Shown here piece by piece: positions 17,222 through 26,713 of a stretch of 64,000 nucleotides of DNA (position 1 is its first letter; each line of letters starts with the position of its first letter). Source of the stretch: JADJVL01 sp046331545. Lineage in GTDB: Bacteria > Acidobacteriota > Holophagae > Holophagales > Holophagaceae. The stretch covers positions 744,001 through 808,000 of the forward strand of contig JAXLQR010000002.1 in assembly GCA_046331545.1 (NCBI GenBank). Direction: 5' to 3'. The translations under genes and the position numbers were made by a program. The notes under the pieces are model-generated. The model did not search any database. It was not told the origin of the DNA and was given only the letters and a program-made list of their open reading frames with translations.

Positions 17222-19225
17222 TCAGATCACGGAAAGCCGCGCCACCAGCGCGTCTCGGGACGTCGCGGGAAGGTCGCAGGCACGATTCCGGCATACATAC
17301 GCAGTTGCCTTGCCATCCACCTTGCCACGGCCCTCGTGCAGAGGAAGATCGACATCCTGCCCGCAGCTCAACACCCGGTTGGGAAGGAACCGGCGGTGGA
17401 TCTCCCGGAGCATCCCCCGGCAGTCCTCGTCTGCCGAGGGATCCCCCGCAAGAACGATGTCGAGGTCGGGAGCGAGGGCGAAGTCCAGGGCGCTGGCCAG
17501 GGCCAGGAAGGCCCGGGGGGCGCGGCCCAGGAGGCGGCCCGCGCAGCGCAGCGCCCGTTCCGCGGAGGTCCGGAAATCCTCCCGGTCGAGGTGCCGGGCC
17601 AGGCGCAGCAGGGCCAGCACCGCGAGGCTGTTGCCGCTGGGCATCGCATTGTCCTGCACCGGCTTCTGGCGGAAGAGCAGGTCGCCCTGCCCGGCCTCCG
17701 TGGAGAAGAATCCGCCCTCCGCGGGGTCCTCGAAGCGCCCGCGCATGGTCTCCGCGAGCCGTTCCGAGAACCGCAGCCACCTGGGTTCGAAGTCCGCCTC
17801 ATAGAGGTCCACCAGCCCGTTGGCCACCGCGGCGTAGTCCTCCAGGAAGCCCGGCGTGTGGGCCTTCCCCGCGCGCCACACCCGCAGCAGGGTCCCGCCC
17901 TTCCAGAGCTCGTCCAGGACGAAGGACCCCAGCCGGCGGGAGGCCTCGAGATCCACCGCGCGGCCGAGCACCTGGGCGCCCCGGGCGAAGGCCGAGAGGG
18001 CCAGCCCGTTCCAGGCCGCCAGCACCTTGTCGTCCTTGGCGGGGCGGATGCGGCGGTCCCGCCAAGCCTTCACCCGCCGGAGCAGGGCGCGCTCCTCGGC
18101 GGCGTCCATCCGCGCCTCCGCGGGCCGCGAGAAGCGGTGGACCACGCTGGTGCCGTGCTCGAAGTTCCCCTCCGCCGTGACGCCGAAAGCCTCGCAGAAG
18201 CGGTGCCCGTCCGCCTCCCCGAGGGCCTCGCGCGCGTTCGCCGGAGTGAAGACGTAGAACTTCCCCTCCTCGCCCTCGCTGTCGGCGTCCTCGCTGCTGT
18301 GCACGCCGCCGGCGGGGTCCACCATCCGCTCGTGCAGGTAGTCCAGCGTGCCCCGGACAACGTCGGCGTAGCTCGCGTCCCCGGTGGCCTGGAAGGCGAG
18401 GAGGTAGGCGCAGGCGAGCTGGGCGTTGTCGTAGAGCATCTTCTCGAAGTGGGGCACCAGCCAGCGGCCGTCCACGCTGTAGCGCGCGAAGCCGCCGCCC
18501 ACGTGGTCGTGCATGCCCCCGTCGCGCATGGCGTCCAGGCTGCGCAGGGCCATGGCCCGGTCGGCCTCCGAGCCCCGCCGCAGGATCAGTTCGCAGGCCA
18601 TGTGCGCCGGGAATTTCGGCGCCGGGGAGAAGCCGCCCCAGCGGGGATCGAAGGCCTGGCGCAGCTGCTGCAGCGCGGCCTCGAAGACCTCCTCGCCCGG
18701 AAGCTCCGAGCCCGCCGCCACACGCGCCTGGCGCTGGAGTTCGGCCGTGAGTTCCCCGGCCTGCTCCAGCACGTCGGCGCGGCGCGTCGTCCAGAGCTCC
18801 GCGATGCGCTCCAGGAGCGGGATGAAGCCCGGCATCCCGCGCCGGGGCTCCGGGGGGAAGTAGGTGCCCCCGTAGAAGGGCCGCAGGTCCGGCGCCAGCC
18901 ACACGCTCATGGGCCAGCCGCCGTGGCCCGTGAGCGTCTGCACCGCGTCCATGTAGAGGTCGTCCAGGTCCGGACGCTCCTCCCGGTCCACCTTGACGGG
19001 CACGAAGCGCTCGTTGAGCAGCCTCGCGACGGCCTCGTTCTCGAAGGACTCGCGCTCCATCACGTGGCACCAGTGGCAGGCGCTGTAGCCGATGGAGAGG
19101 AAGAGGGGCTTGTCCTCGGCCCGCGCCTTCGCCAGGGCCTCCTCGCCCCAGGGGAACCAGTCCACGGGGTTGTGGGCGTGCTGCAGGAGGTAGGGGCTGA
19201 GGGAGCCGGCGAGACGGTTGGCCAT
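17222..19225 (-). CDS. Thioredoxin-domain protein, YyaL/DUF255 (spermatogenesis-associated 20-like) family
   Basis: The 667-residue protein starts with the family hallmark (NRLAGSLSPYLLQHAHNPVD). A thioredoxin-like domain with the motif SACHWCHVM (about residues 47-56) follows, then a long alpha/alpha-toroid region resembling glycosidase folds (about 200-660). Full length for the family. The function is not established; a redox or carbohydrate-related role is usually suggested. It ends 170 bp before a strong terminator. The upstream GT2 gene reads the same way with 37 bp between. Confidence 0.9.
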   Translation of the reverse strand: MANRLAGSLSPYLLQHAHNPVDWFPWGEEALAKARAEDKPLFLSIGYSACHWCHVMERESFENEAVARLLNERFVPVKVDREERPDLDDLYMDAVQTLTGHGGWPMSVWLAPDLRPFYGGTYFPPEPRRGMPGFIPLLERIAELWTTRRADVLEQAGELTAELQRQARVAAGSELPGEEVFEAALQQLRQAFDPRWGGFSPAPKFPAHMACELILRRGSEADRAMALRSLDAMRDGGMHDHVGGGFARYSVDGRWLVPHFEKMLYDNAQLACAYLLAFQATGDASYADVVRGTLDYLHERMVDPAGGVHSSEDADSEGEEGKFYVFTPANAREALGEADGHRFCEAFGVTAEGNFEHGTSVVHRFSRPAEARMDAAEERALLRRVKAWRDRRIRPAKDDKVLAAWNGLALSAFARGAQVLGRAVDLEASRRLGSFVLDELWKGGTLLRVWRAGKAHTPGFLEDYAAVANGLVDLYEADFEPRWLRFSERLAETMRGRFEDPAEGGFFSTEAGQGDLLFRQKPVQDNAMPSGNSLAVLALLRLARHLDREDFRTSAERALRCAGRLLGRAPRAFLALASALDFALAPDLDIVLAGDPSADEDCRGMLREIHRRFLPNRVLSCGQDVDLPLHEGRGKVDGKATAYVCRNRACDLPATSRDALVARLSVI

Positions 19226-19262
19226 GCCGCCAGTCTCCCAGGAATCCCCGCCCCCCTCCCCT

Positions 19263-20654
19263 CTAGACCGGGAGCTTGGCCGGCTGCCAGCTCTTCGTGT
19301 TCGGCGGCCGCCGGAAGGGGAAGGCCAGCATGGAGAGGAAGTCCGAGATCACGCCCAGGTAGCGCAGGGGCGTCACCAGCAGGCCCTGGAAGGCCAGGGT
19401 CCACCGGCGTTCGCGCGCCGAGAGCAGCAGGGCAAGGAAGGTGCAGAGGCACTCCGCCCCCACCACCGCGCCCAGGGTCCTCCACTGCCCGAGCCCGGCC
19501 AGCAGCGCCAGGGCCAGGGGCCAGGCCGCCTTCTCCAGGGCGCTGAACAGCACCGCCCAGCCGATGGCGCGGCCGAAGCGCCTCGTGTAGTCCCGCCCCC
19601 AGGTCTGGCGGTAGGGCTCCCTCACCTTGCGCAGGGCGGCCACGCCGCTGCGCCGCAGCCGCCGCTCGTGGGCCCGCCGCCACGGCGCCTTGAACGGCGA
19701 GGCCAGGAGGCCGTCCAGGTCGGCGCAGCTCCGGAAGAAGCTGCTGGCCCAGCGGCGCTGCTGGGCCGGGAGGTCCGGCAGCGCCGGATCCTGGGTCCGG
19801 GCCACCACCTCGGGGAGCATCACGTTGCGGTAGCCCTCGTGCAGGAGGGCGAGGCCGATGAAGATGTCCTCCGCTTTCGTGAGGTCGTCGCCGAAGATCG
19901 GCTCGTAGTGGTCGAAGAGGTCCTTCACGTAGCGGCGCCGATAGGCCACCGCGCAGCCCGCCGGGCTGAGCACGGAGCCGAAGTCGCGCATCTGGCCGCG
20001 CTGGATGAACCCTTCCACGAAGGCGTGGAGGGCGGCGCGGTACACGTTGCTCAGGCCGCGCAGCAGGCGCTGGCCCGGCGTGGGCGGCGCCCAGGCCTTC
20101 AGGTCCGGCAGGGCCTCCCGCAGGCGCGCGAGGGGTCCTTCCCGGGCGAGGGCGCCCAGGTCCCCGGGACGCAGGGGCGCGATGGCGCCACTCACCGAGG
20201 CGATGCCCCGGGCGGTGTAGAGCTCCTCCACGCAGCGGGCGATGTAGTCCGGCGACTCCAGGATGGTGTCCGCGTCCAGCACGAACTCCACGTCCCCGTC
20301 GAACTCCCGGGACTGCCGCTTGACGGTCACGGTCTTCCCGATGGGCCTCACCCGCGGGATCACCGTGAGCTCCAGGCCCGCCAGCTCCGCGAAGGCGAGG
20401 GCCGCCTCCATGGTTCGGTCCGTGCTCCCGTCGTCCACCAGGATGATGCGGTGGGGGCGGAGGGTCTGGCGCGCCACCGAGGCCAGGCAGGGCGCGATGG
20501 AGGCCTCCTCGTCCCGGGCCGGGATCACCACGTCCACCCGGGCCCTCCGCCAGTCCTCGGTGAGGGTGGGCACCGTGCGGTCCGGCTTCGAGAGGAACCC
20601 GAGGAGGCTCAGCAGGGCGTTGGGCCCGAAGATGAAGTTGGGGATGACCGCCAT
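19263..20654 (-). CDS. Membrane-bound family 2 glycosyltransferase
   Basis: From ATG 20654 the protein has 463 residues. The GT2 catalytic domain shows VVIPARDEEASIAPCL, DDGSTDRTMEAAL and the acidic motif FVLDADT. Hydrophobic helices sit near the N-terminus and in the last 130 residues, so it is anchored in the membrane like hyaluronan or cellulose synthase relatives. A basic stretch (RRWASSFFRS) resembles the QxxRW acceptor-site motif of processive enzymes. The acceptor and sugar are unknown. It is divergent from ffh. Confidence 0.85.
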   Translation of the reverse strand: MAVIPNFIFGPNALLSLLGFLSKPDRTVPTLTEDWRRARVDVVIPARDEEASIAPCLASVARQTLRPHRIILVDDGSTDRTMEAALAFAELAGLELTVIPRVRPIGKTVTVKRQSREFDGDVEFVLDADTILESPDYIARCVEELYTARGIASVSGAIAPLRPGDLGALAREGPLARLREALPDLKAWAPPTPGQRLLRGLSNVYRAALHAFVEGFIQRGQMRDFGSVLSPAGCAVAYRRRYVKDLFDHYEPIFGDDLTKAEDIFIGLALLHEGYRNVMLPEVVARTQDPALPDLPAQQRRWASSFFRSCADLDGLLASPFKAPWRRAHERRLRRSGVAALRKVREPYRQTWGRDYTRRFGRAIGWAVLFSALEKAAWPLALALLAGLGQWRTLGAVVGAECLCTFLALLLSARERRWTLAFQGLLVTPLRYLGVISDFLSMLAFPFRRPPNTKSWQPAKLPV

Positions 20655-20788
20655 GGAGGCACCGGGCCCGGGACGAGGATGGCCCCATGATCGCCCCGTG
20701 GCCTTGGCGCGCAAGGCGGATTCGAGCCTTCGGGGCCGCCCGCGGGGGCGGTAGCATGGGGGTTTGCGCCTTCCGCGCGGGACCGCCC

Positions 20789-22201
20789 ATGTTCGACGCC
20801 CTTTCCGAGAAGCTCACCCGGGCCATGAAGACCCTCCGGGGCCAGTCCAGGCTCACGGAGAAGAACATCGAGGACGCCCTGCGGGAGGTCCGCATGGCCC
20901 TCCTGGAGGCCGACGTCCACGTCCAGGTGGCCCGCACCTTCCTGCAGAGGGTGAAGGACAAGGCCCTGGCCGCGGGCCCCGACGGCAAGGGGGCCGGCGT
21001 CCTGGACGGCCTCAACCCCACCCAGGCCTTCATCGACATCGTCTACCAGGAGCTCACGGAGATCATGGGCGGGGCGGCCAAGGAGCAGCCCCTCGAGTTC
21101 GGCAGGCCTCCCGCGGTGGTGATGATGGTGGGCCTCCAGGGCGCGGGCAAGACCACCACCAGCGGCAAGCTGGCCCGGTGGCTGAAGAAGCAGGGCCGCG
21201 CCCCCTTCCTCGTCCCCGCGGACGTCTACCGGCCCGCGGCCATCCAGCAGCTCCACGTGGTGGCCAAGGACGCCGGCGTCCCCAGCTTCCACCACGAGTC
21301 CAAAGACCCCGTGGCCATCTGCCGGGACGCGGTGGCCGAGGCGAAGGCCAAGGGCTGGGACACGGTCATCCTCGACACCGCGGGCCGCCTCCACCTGGAC
21401 GACGCCCTCATGGAGGAGCTCGTGCGGATCCGGGAGGCCGTGGGGCCTTCGGAGATCCTCTTCGTGGCGGACGCCATGACCGGTCAGGACGCGGTGCGCT
21501 CCGCCACGGCCTTCCACGAGCGGCTCGGCCTCACGGGGGTCGTCCTCAGCAAGACCGACGGCGACACCCGGGGCGGCGCGGCCTTCAGCATCAAGCAGGC
21601 CACCGGCCGTTCCATCAAGTTCATCGGCGAGGGGGAGAAGCTGGACGACTTCCAGGTCTTCCACCCCGACCGCATGGCCCAGCGCATCCTCGGCATGGGC
21701 GACGTGCTGAGCCTCATCGAGCACGCCAAGGACCGCATCGACGAGAAGGAGGCCGAGAAGCTGGCCCAGCGGATGGCCAAGAACCAGTTCACCCTGGAGG
21801 ACATGCGCGCCCAGTTCGCCCAGGTGGCCAAGCTCGGCAGCATGAACAAGATCCTCGGGATGATGCCGGGCATGGGCCAGATGAAGGAGCAGATCGCCTC
21901 CGTGGCCACGGACAAGCGCATGAAGCACCTCACCGCCATCCTGGACTCCATGACCCCCAAGGAGCGGGCCAACCACCTCCTCCTGGACGGCAAGCGCAAG
22001 CGCCGCATCGCCGCCGGGGCCGGCCGGCCGGTCCACGAGGTCAACCAGCTCCTCAAGCAGTTCCTCGAGATGAAGAAGATGATGGGGCAGATGAACGACC
22101 CCAAGTTCCTCGCCCGCATGCAGCGCATGGCCGGCGGCATGAAGGGCATGGGCGGCCTGCCCGGCCTGGGCGGGGGCGGGGGCTTCAAGCTCCCGTTCTG
22201 A
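20789..22201 (+). CDS. ffh: Signal recognition particle protein Ffh (SRP54)
   Basis: The 470-residue SRP GTPase targets nascent membrane proteins. It has the N-domain helical bundle, G-domain with P-loop GLQGAGKTTTSGKLA, the switch DTAGRLH and the TKTDGD base-recognition motif. The C-terminal methionine-rich M domain (about 320-455) ends in a Gly-rich tail. ATG 20789 fits the usual MFDALSEKL opening; a longer in-frame extension upstream is not conserved in character. It converges on the beta-helix gene. Confidence 0.97.
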   Translation: MFDALSEKLTRAMKTLRGQSRLTEKNIEDALREVRMALLEADVHVQVARTFLQRVKDKALAAGPDGKGAGVLDGLNPTQAFIDIVYQELTEIMGGAAKEQPLEFGRPPAVVMMVGLQGAGKTTTSGKLARWLKKQGRAPFLVPADVYRPAAIQQLHVVAKDAGVPSFHHESKDPVAICRDAVAEAKAKGWDTVILDTAGRLHLDDALMEELVRIREAVGPSEILFVADAMTGQDAVRSATAFHERLGLTGVVLSKTDGDTRGGAAFSIKQATGRSIKFIGEGEKLDDFQVFHPDRMAQRILGMGDVLSLIEHAKDRIDEKEAEKLAQRMAKNQFTLEDMRAQFAQVAKLGSMNKILGMMPGMGQMKEQIASVATDKRMKHLTAILDSMTPKERANHLLLDGKRKRRIAAGAGRPVHEVNQLLKQFLEMKKMMGQMNDPKFLARMQRMAGGMKGMGGLPGLGGGGGFKLPF

Positions 22202-22270
22202 CGCCGGCGGGGCCCGCCGCCCCGACCCCCGCCCGGGCGCCTTCGGGCCGAGCCCGGCCGTCCCTGCCCT

Positions 22271-25215
22271 TCAGGGAAGATGGGTCTCGAAGGCTCCGAT
22301 ATCCGAGGCCGCCCCCTTCGGACGGGGCACGCCGTCCCAATCAGACGTGACCGTAGTGAGGCTCGGGCCGGCATCGATGCAGGGGCTTCCGGCCTGGAGC
22401 CGGAAGTTGAGCTGGCCTGGATTCACGAACCGCGGGTCCAGGGTCAGGCTTCCCGGCGAGGCGCCGGCGAAGCCGGGGGGCAGGCCGCCTTCAATGCCGA
22501 AGAAGAGGCACTGCCTGAAGTACGTGTTGGCGCCGTTCGGCAGGATGTCCGCCGCGAAGGTACCCCCCTTGAAGTAGCCTCCCGGCGTGCCCGGCAGGCA
22601 GCCCACGTAGATGTTGCCGAGGTACTTCATGTTCGCGCAGTGCCGTTCCGCGTAATGGAGGTAGCGGGTCTTGTAGAAGGTGCACTGGGCGATGGTGTTG
22701 TCCCCGGCATCGGAGGGCACGCTGTAGTTAGAGAACGACACGCCGATGTAGCAGTTGGTGATGACGCCGTTCACGTAGAGGTTGTTGTTCCCCGGGTGGC
22801 CGGGCGGGTTGGGACCTGTGTCCCCGTCCTCCACGGTGTCGTTGAACACCAGCCCCGCATTGCAATTCTCGGCGGTGAAGCCGTCGAAGACGTTGTCGCT
22901 CGCCCCGTCGCGGGTGACGATGCCGTTGCCCTGGCCCCCCGGCGACCCCGGGGCGCCCGTGTGCGTGCCGTAGGCCTTGCAGCGGATGAAGCGGTTGTAC
23001 TGGGAGGTCCGATGGCGGACGTAGAAGGATTCCCCCATGTTCCGGGCCGTGCAGTTGATGAACTGGTTGCGCCGCGCGGTGATCACGGGAAGGGCCTGCC
23101 CCTGGTCCACCACCTGCTCCGCGTTCGTCTTGGCGCCCATGCCGTGGCCGTTGTGCCAGAGGCCCGGGGCCCGCTCGATATAGCAGCCTGAAAGCGCGTT
23201 GTCGTCGCCGCAGACGATGATGTAGTAGTCCGTGGACGCCCCCTGGGTCATGTCCTCGTTGCAGTAGACCTTGCACCCCGCAAGCACGTTGCGGGCGCCG
23301 TTGATCCCGATGCCTTCCGCCGCGGCATTGACGACCATGCAGTCCGTGAGCATGTTGTCGTTCGAGAAGCGGGTTCCCATGCTGCCCAGCAGGATGCCTT
23401 CGCCGGAGTAGGAGGCGTTGACGTCGCCCACCGTCATCACGTTCACGTTGTCCAGCCAGATGTTCCCGGCGGTCTGGCTGGTCCCGCCCAGGATCACCCC
23501 GTAAGCCACGTTCTGGATCTGGAAATGACGGATGACCAGGTGCTTCTGGTTGGAGCAGTCGAAGCCCACGCCAGTGGCCCGGCTGCCTCCGTCCAGGGTG
23601 GGCATGTCGGTGCTGGAGAAGGGGGCATAGGGATTCGCCTGGTCCACCCTCCGCGGCGGCGCATCCCCCGGCGTGGCCTGGTAGCCCTGGAAGACGATGG
23701 GGTTCCCCGGGGCTCCGCTCTTGGCGAAGACCACCTTCTGGGCATAGCTGCCCGCCGACACGTACACCGTATCGCCCGCAGCCACGGGGCTCGCGGCACT
23801 GGCCGCGTAGGCCAGCGTGGCCCAGGCGCTGCCCTGGGAAAGTCCCGAGTTGCTGTTGCTCCCCGCGGGGGACACATAGTAGGTCTTCCCGCCCCCCTGG
23901 CGGACGACCAGCAGTGCGGGGTCGCTGTACGCGCGGCCCTCGGAGTTCGTCGCCACGCAGCGCACCTTCGCGCCGGAGTCGGAGGCCGAGGCGCTGGACA
24001 GGTGCAGGGAGCTTCCCGTCTCTCCCGCAAGGTCGGCCCAGGTGGTCCCGTCCGCACTCCGCTGCCACTGAAGCGCCGGCGAGGGACTGCCCGTCGCCGC
24101 GACGGTGAAGGTCGCCGGACCGCCGGAGACGACCAGCTGGGACTTGGGCTGCGCCGTGATCTCGGGCGGGATGAAGACAGTCACCACCGTGAGCCTCGCC
24201 GCCGCGCTCGCGGCCGAGCCCTGGCTGTTGGTGGCCACGCACCGGAAGGAGGCCCCGTCGTCCGAGGCCTGGACGCCGCCCAGGGTGGCCACGCACCGGA
24301 AGGAGGCCCCGTCGTCCGAGGCCTGGACGCCGCCCAGGGCGAGGGTCGCGCCGGTGGCGCCGGGGAGGGCCGTCCAGGCGTTCCCGTCGGGGCTCCGCTG
24401 CCACTGCAGGGTGGGCGCCGGGTTCCCCGCGGCCGGCGTTCTGGTCCGTCGGTGAAGCTGGGCGCCGCCAGCGCCGCGCCCACCGTGAGCCTCGCCGCCG
24501 CGCTCGCGGCCGAGCCCTGGCTGTTGGTGGCCACGCACCGGAAGGAGGCCCCGTCGTCCGAGGCCTGGACGCCGCCCAGGGCGAGGGTCGCGCCGGTGGC
24601 GCCGGGGAGGGCCGTCCAGGCGTTCCCGTCGGGGCTCCGCTGCCACTGCAGGGTGGGCGCCGGGTTCCCCGCGGCCGCCACGGTGAAGCTGGCGGCGCCG
24701 CCCGCGGGCACGCTCTGGTCCGCAGGCTGCAGGGTGAAGCTGGGCGCCGCCAGCGCCGCGCCCACCGTGAGCGTCGCGACCGAGCTTGTGACGGAGCCGG
24801 CCCCATTGGAGACCACCACATCGTAGCGGCCGCCATCGCTTGGCTGGGCCGAGGCGAAGGTCAGCACGCTTGCCTGCGCGCCGCCAAGGTCGGCTCCATC
24901 CTTGCGCCACTGGTACCTGAGGGGTTCCGATCCCGAGGCGGCGACCGTCATCGCCCCGGGCGCGTTCATGGCCAGCGTGAGGCTGGCGGGATGGGCGGTG
25001 ATGACGGGAGCCGTCAGGGGCGCGGGTCCGCGGAGGTCGGAGCCACCACGGCCGCAGGCCAGCCCGAGCCCCCCGGCAAGGATCAGTGCCCTTCGGAAGG
25101 CGCGGGCGCCCCCGCCGGGGCGCGGACGTCCAGGACGGAGGCTGGGCAGGAACAAGCGGAGCACGAGGCCACCCACGGAAGTCCATTGGGCAGCCTCCTC
25201 CGCGCATCCGCCCAT
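22271..25215 (-). pseudogene. Frameshifted secreted protein with Ig-like domains and right-handed beta-helix
   Basis: Two minus-strand frames encode one protein. The N-terminal frame (from about 25215) has a hydrophobic export segment (RALILAGGLGLACG, lipoprotein-like) and at least two Ig-like domains (PVITAHPASLTLAMNAPG; PSFTLQPADQSVPAGGA). At about 24436-24451 the frame changes, and the second frame continues with another Ig repeat, a further Ig-like domain (PPEITAQPKSQLVVSGGPA) and a long beta-helix of about 460 residues (GKTYYVSPAGSNSNSG onward). The break is a net 40-bp loss relative to the neighbouring repeat copy. It may be a real inactivation or an assembly error in near-identical repeats. 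The start codon is uncertain. Likely an extracellular carbohydrate-binding or lyase-like protein. Confidence 0.7.
24185..24677 (-). repeat. Near-identical Ig-domain DNA repeats with an internal 54-bp tandem duplication
   Basis: Segments 24185-24435 and 24481-24677 match along their length except that the first carries a perfect 54-bp tandem duplication (24231-24284 and 24285-24338), which repeats 18 codons in frame (LGGVQASDDGASFRCVAT). The 16 bp after the first copy (24436-24451) replace about 56 bp found after the second, and this shifts the frame. Confidence 0.9.
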
Positions 25216-25569
25216 GGGGAGCCCTCCGACAGCCCGGGGGGGAAACGCGGTCCCATGCTGCGTTCGAGGGAGGAGCCCTCGCCTGGGGCCGTGAATGGAA
25301 TGCGTCAATGTCATTGAGCCTATGCTTCCCGGGTCCCCTCGGCAGCCAGGATACCTGGAGACCCGCGGTGAAGGCGCCGGAAGCCCAGGTTTGCCACGCG
25401 GGTCCGAGGGGTCTTCGCGGGGACGGCGGCAGGCCCGCCCCGTCCGTCCCGATGCGCGGGCGGAGGTGGGGCCGCGGGTGCCGGAAGGCCTCGGCCCCCG
25501 GCCCTGACGCAGAAATTCCCGTTGGGCGATCAGCCCATCCGCGCTACACTAGCCCGCTCAGGAGTGCCC
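25216..25569. other. 354-bp divergent intergenic region
   Basis: It lies between the beta-helix gene (minus) and rpsP (plus). The right end carries the rpsP promoter (25522-25550). The middle (25335-25403, minus strand) has hairpin-forming sequence discussed under findings. No gene is supported in the rest. Confidence 0.5.
25522..25550 (+). promoter_or_regulatory. Promoter of the rpsP operon
   Basis: A -35-like TTGGGC (25522-25527) and a -10 TACACT (25545-25550) are 17 bp apart, 20 bp before the rpsP ATG. GGAG (25561-25564) serves as ribosome-binding site. Confidence 0.5.
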
Positions 25570-25812
25570 ATGCTCACCATCCGTCTTGCCAGGAACGGCG
25601 CCAAGAAGCGGCCTTTCTACCACATCGTCGTCAGCGAGAACGACCGCATCCCCACGGGCCAGGCCCTCGAGGTGCTCGGCTTCGTGAACCCCATCGCCAC
25701 CTCCGGCGAGAGCGTGCGCATCGACGCCGACAAGGCCAAGGCCTGGATCGCCAAGGGCGCCCAGCCCTCCAAGACCGTGCTGGACCTCTTCCGGAAGCAC
25801 CAGGTCATCTGA
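25570..25812 (+). CDS. rpsP: 30S ribosomal protein S16
   Basis: The 80-residue protein matches S16 in length and sequence (MLTIRLARNGAKKRPFYHIV, then a basic and Ala-rich tail). It is a component of the small-subunit body. It heads a four-gene run with khpA, rimM and a SET-domain gene, preceded by its own promoter. A strong hairpin follows at 25838-25865. Confidence 0.97.
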   Translation: MLTIRLARNGAKKRPFYHIVVSENDRIPTGQALEVLGFVNPIATSGESVRIDADKAKAWIAKGAQPSKTVLDLFRKHQVI

Positions 25813-25837
25813 GCCCACTGTTCGGCGATCGCCACCG

Positions 25838-25865
25838 CACGAGCCGGACCTCCGTCCGGCTCGTG
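25838..25865 (+). terminator. Hairpin between rpsP and khpA, possible attenuator/terminator
   Basis: CACGAGCCGGAC and GTCCGGCTCGTG form a perfect 12-bp stem with a CTCC loop. The following sequence (GCGTTGTTCC) has only a loose T content. It could reduce expression of the downstream genes relative to rpsP, or act as a processing/stability element. Confidence 0.5.
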
Positions 25866-25897
25866 GCGTTGTTCCCCCTCCCTTCCGCGGAGCAGCC

Positions 25898-26158
25898 ATG
25901 GATTTCGAAGGATTCCTGAAGGACGTGCTCGGCCCCATGGTGGACCACCCCGAGGCCCTCAAGGTGGAGGTCAAGGGCGAGGGCCGCAAGCGCGAGATCT
26001 GGATCCATGCCGAGGCCTCGGACCGGGGCCGCATCATCGGCAAGAGCGGCCGCATGATCCAGAGCCTGCGGACCCTCTGCCGGGCCGCCGGCGACAAGGC
26101 CGGCCTGAACGTGGACCTGGAGCTCTTCGAGGAGGAGCGCGGCGGAGACCGCGCCTGA
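25898..26158 (+). CDS. khpA: KH-domain RNA-binding protein KhpA
   Basis: The 86-residue single-KH-domain protein carries the GxxG loop in GRIIGKSGRMIQSLRTL (about residues 46-62). It is of the YlqC/KhpA type, which commonly sits between rpsP and rimM and binds RNA together with KhpB. Its stop overlaps the rimM start (TGATG), so the two are translationally coupled. Confidence 0.93.
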   Translation: MDFEGFLKDVLGPMVDHPEALKVEVKGEGRKREIWIHAEASDRGRIIGKSGRMIQSLRTLCRAAGDKAGLNVDLELFEEERGGDRA

Positions 26159-26712
26159 TGCTCCTCCTGGGCCACCTGGCGAAGGTGCAGGGCCTGAAGG
26201 GCGAATTCCTCCTGCACGCCGTGATGGACGCGCCGGAGAAGCTGGAGGGCGCCTCCGGCCTCGTGCTCGCGCCCCCCGCCCTGGACCTGGACGCCCGCGG
26301 CCCGGAGGCCCTGCCCCCGGAGGCCCGGCCCGTGACCGTGCGGTCCTTCCGCTGGCACCAGGACCGGCCCTGCGTGGCCCTGGACGCCATCCCCGACCGC
26401 ACCGCCGCCGAGGCCTTCAAGGGCTGGGCCCTCTGGATGCCCGAGGCCTCGGCCGAGCTGGAGGAGGGCGAGTCCTTCCGCCACCAGTGGCTGGGCTGCG
26501 ACGTCTACGTGGGCGGCGAGCTGCTGGGGGAGGTGCTCAGGATGGACCCCTCCCCCATGGGCTACGACATGGTCTCGGTGAAGGACCGCCGCCCGGGCCG
26601 CACGGGCGCGCGCCAGGTGCCCTACATCAAGGCCTGGTGGACCCTCGACCTCCCCGCCCGGCGGCTGGACCTCGACCCCCCGCCCGGCCTTCTGGACCTC
26701 GACAGGATCTGA
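26158..26712 (+). CDS. rimM: Ribosome maturation factor RimM
   Basis: The 184-residue 30S assembly factor has an N-terminal RimM domain (LLLGHLAKVQGLKGEFLLHA) and a C-terminal PRC-barrel (WLGCDVYVGGELLGEVLRMD onward) ending LDLDRI. It normally binds S19 and helps 16S rRNA 3'-domain maturation. It is coupled to khpA by a one-base overlap. The usual next genes, trmD and rplS, are absent here; a SET-domain gene follows instead. Confidence 0.92.
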   Translation: MLLLGHLAKVQGLKGEFLLHAVMDAPEKLEGASGLVLAPPALDLDARGPEALPPEARPVTVRSFRWHQDRPCVALDAIPDRTAAEAFKGWALWMPEASAELEEGESFRHQWLGCDVYVGGELLGEVLRMDPSPMGYDMVSVKDRRPGRTGARQVPYIKAWWTLDLPARRLDLDPPPGLLDLDRI

Positions 26713-26713
26713 C

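Noticed and set aside
22202..22270. GC-rich inverted repeats between ffh and the beta-helix gene as a terminator
   Set aside because: Several overlapping arms exist in this run of G and C, but there is no T-run on either strand, so I cannot support it.
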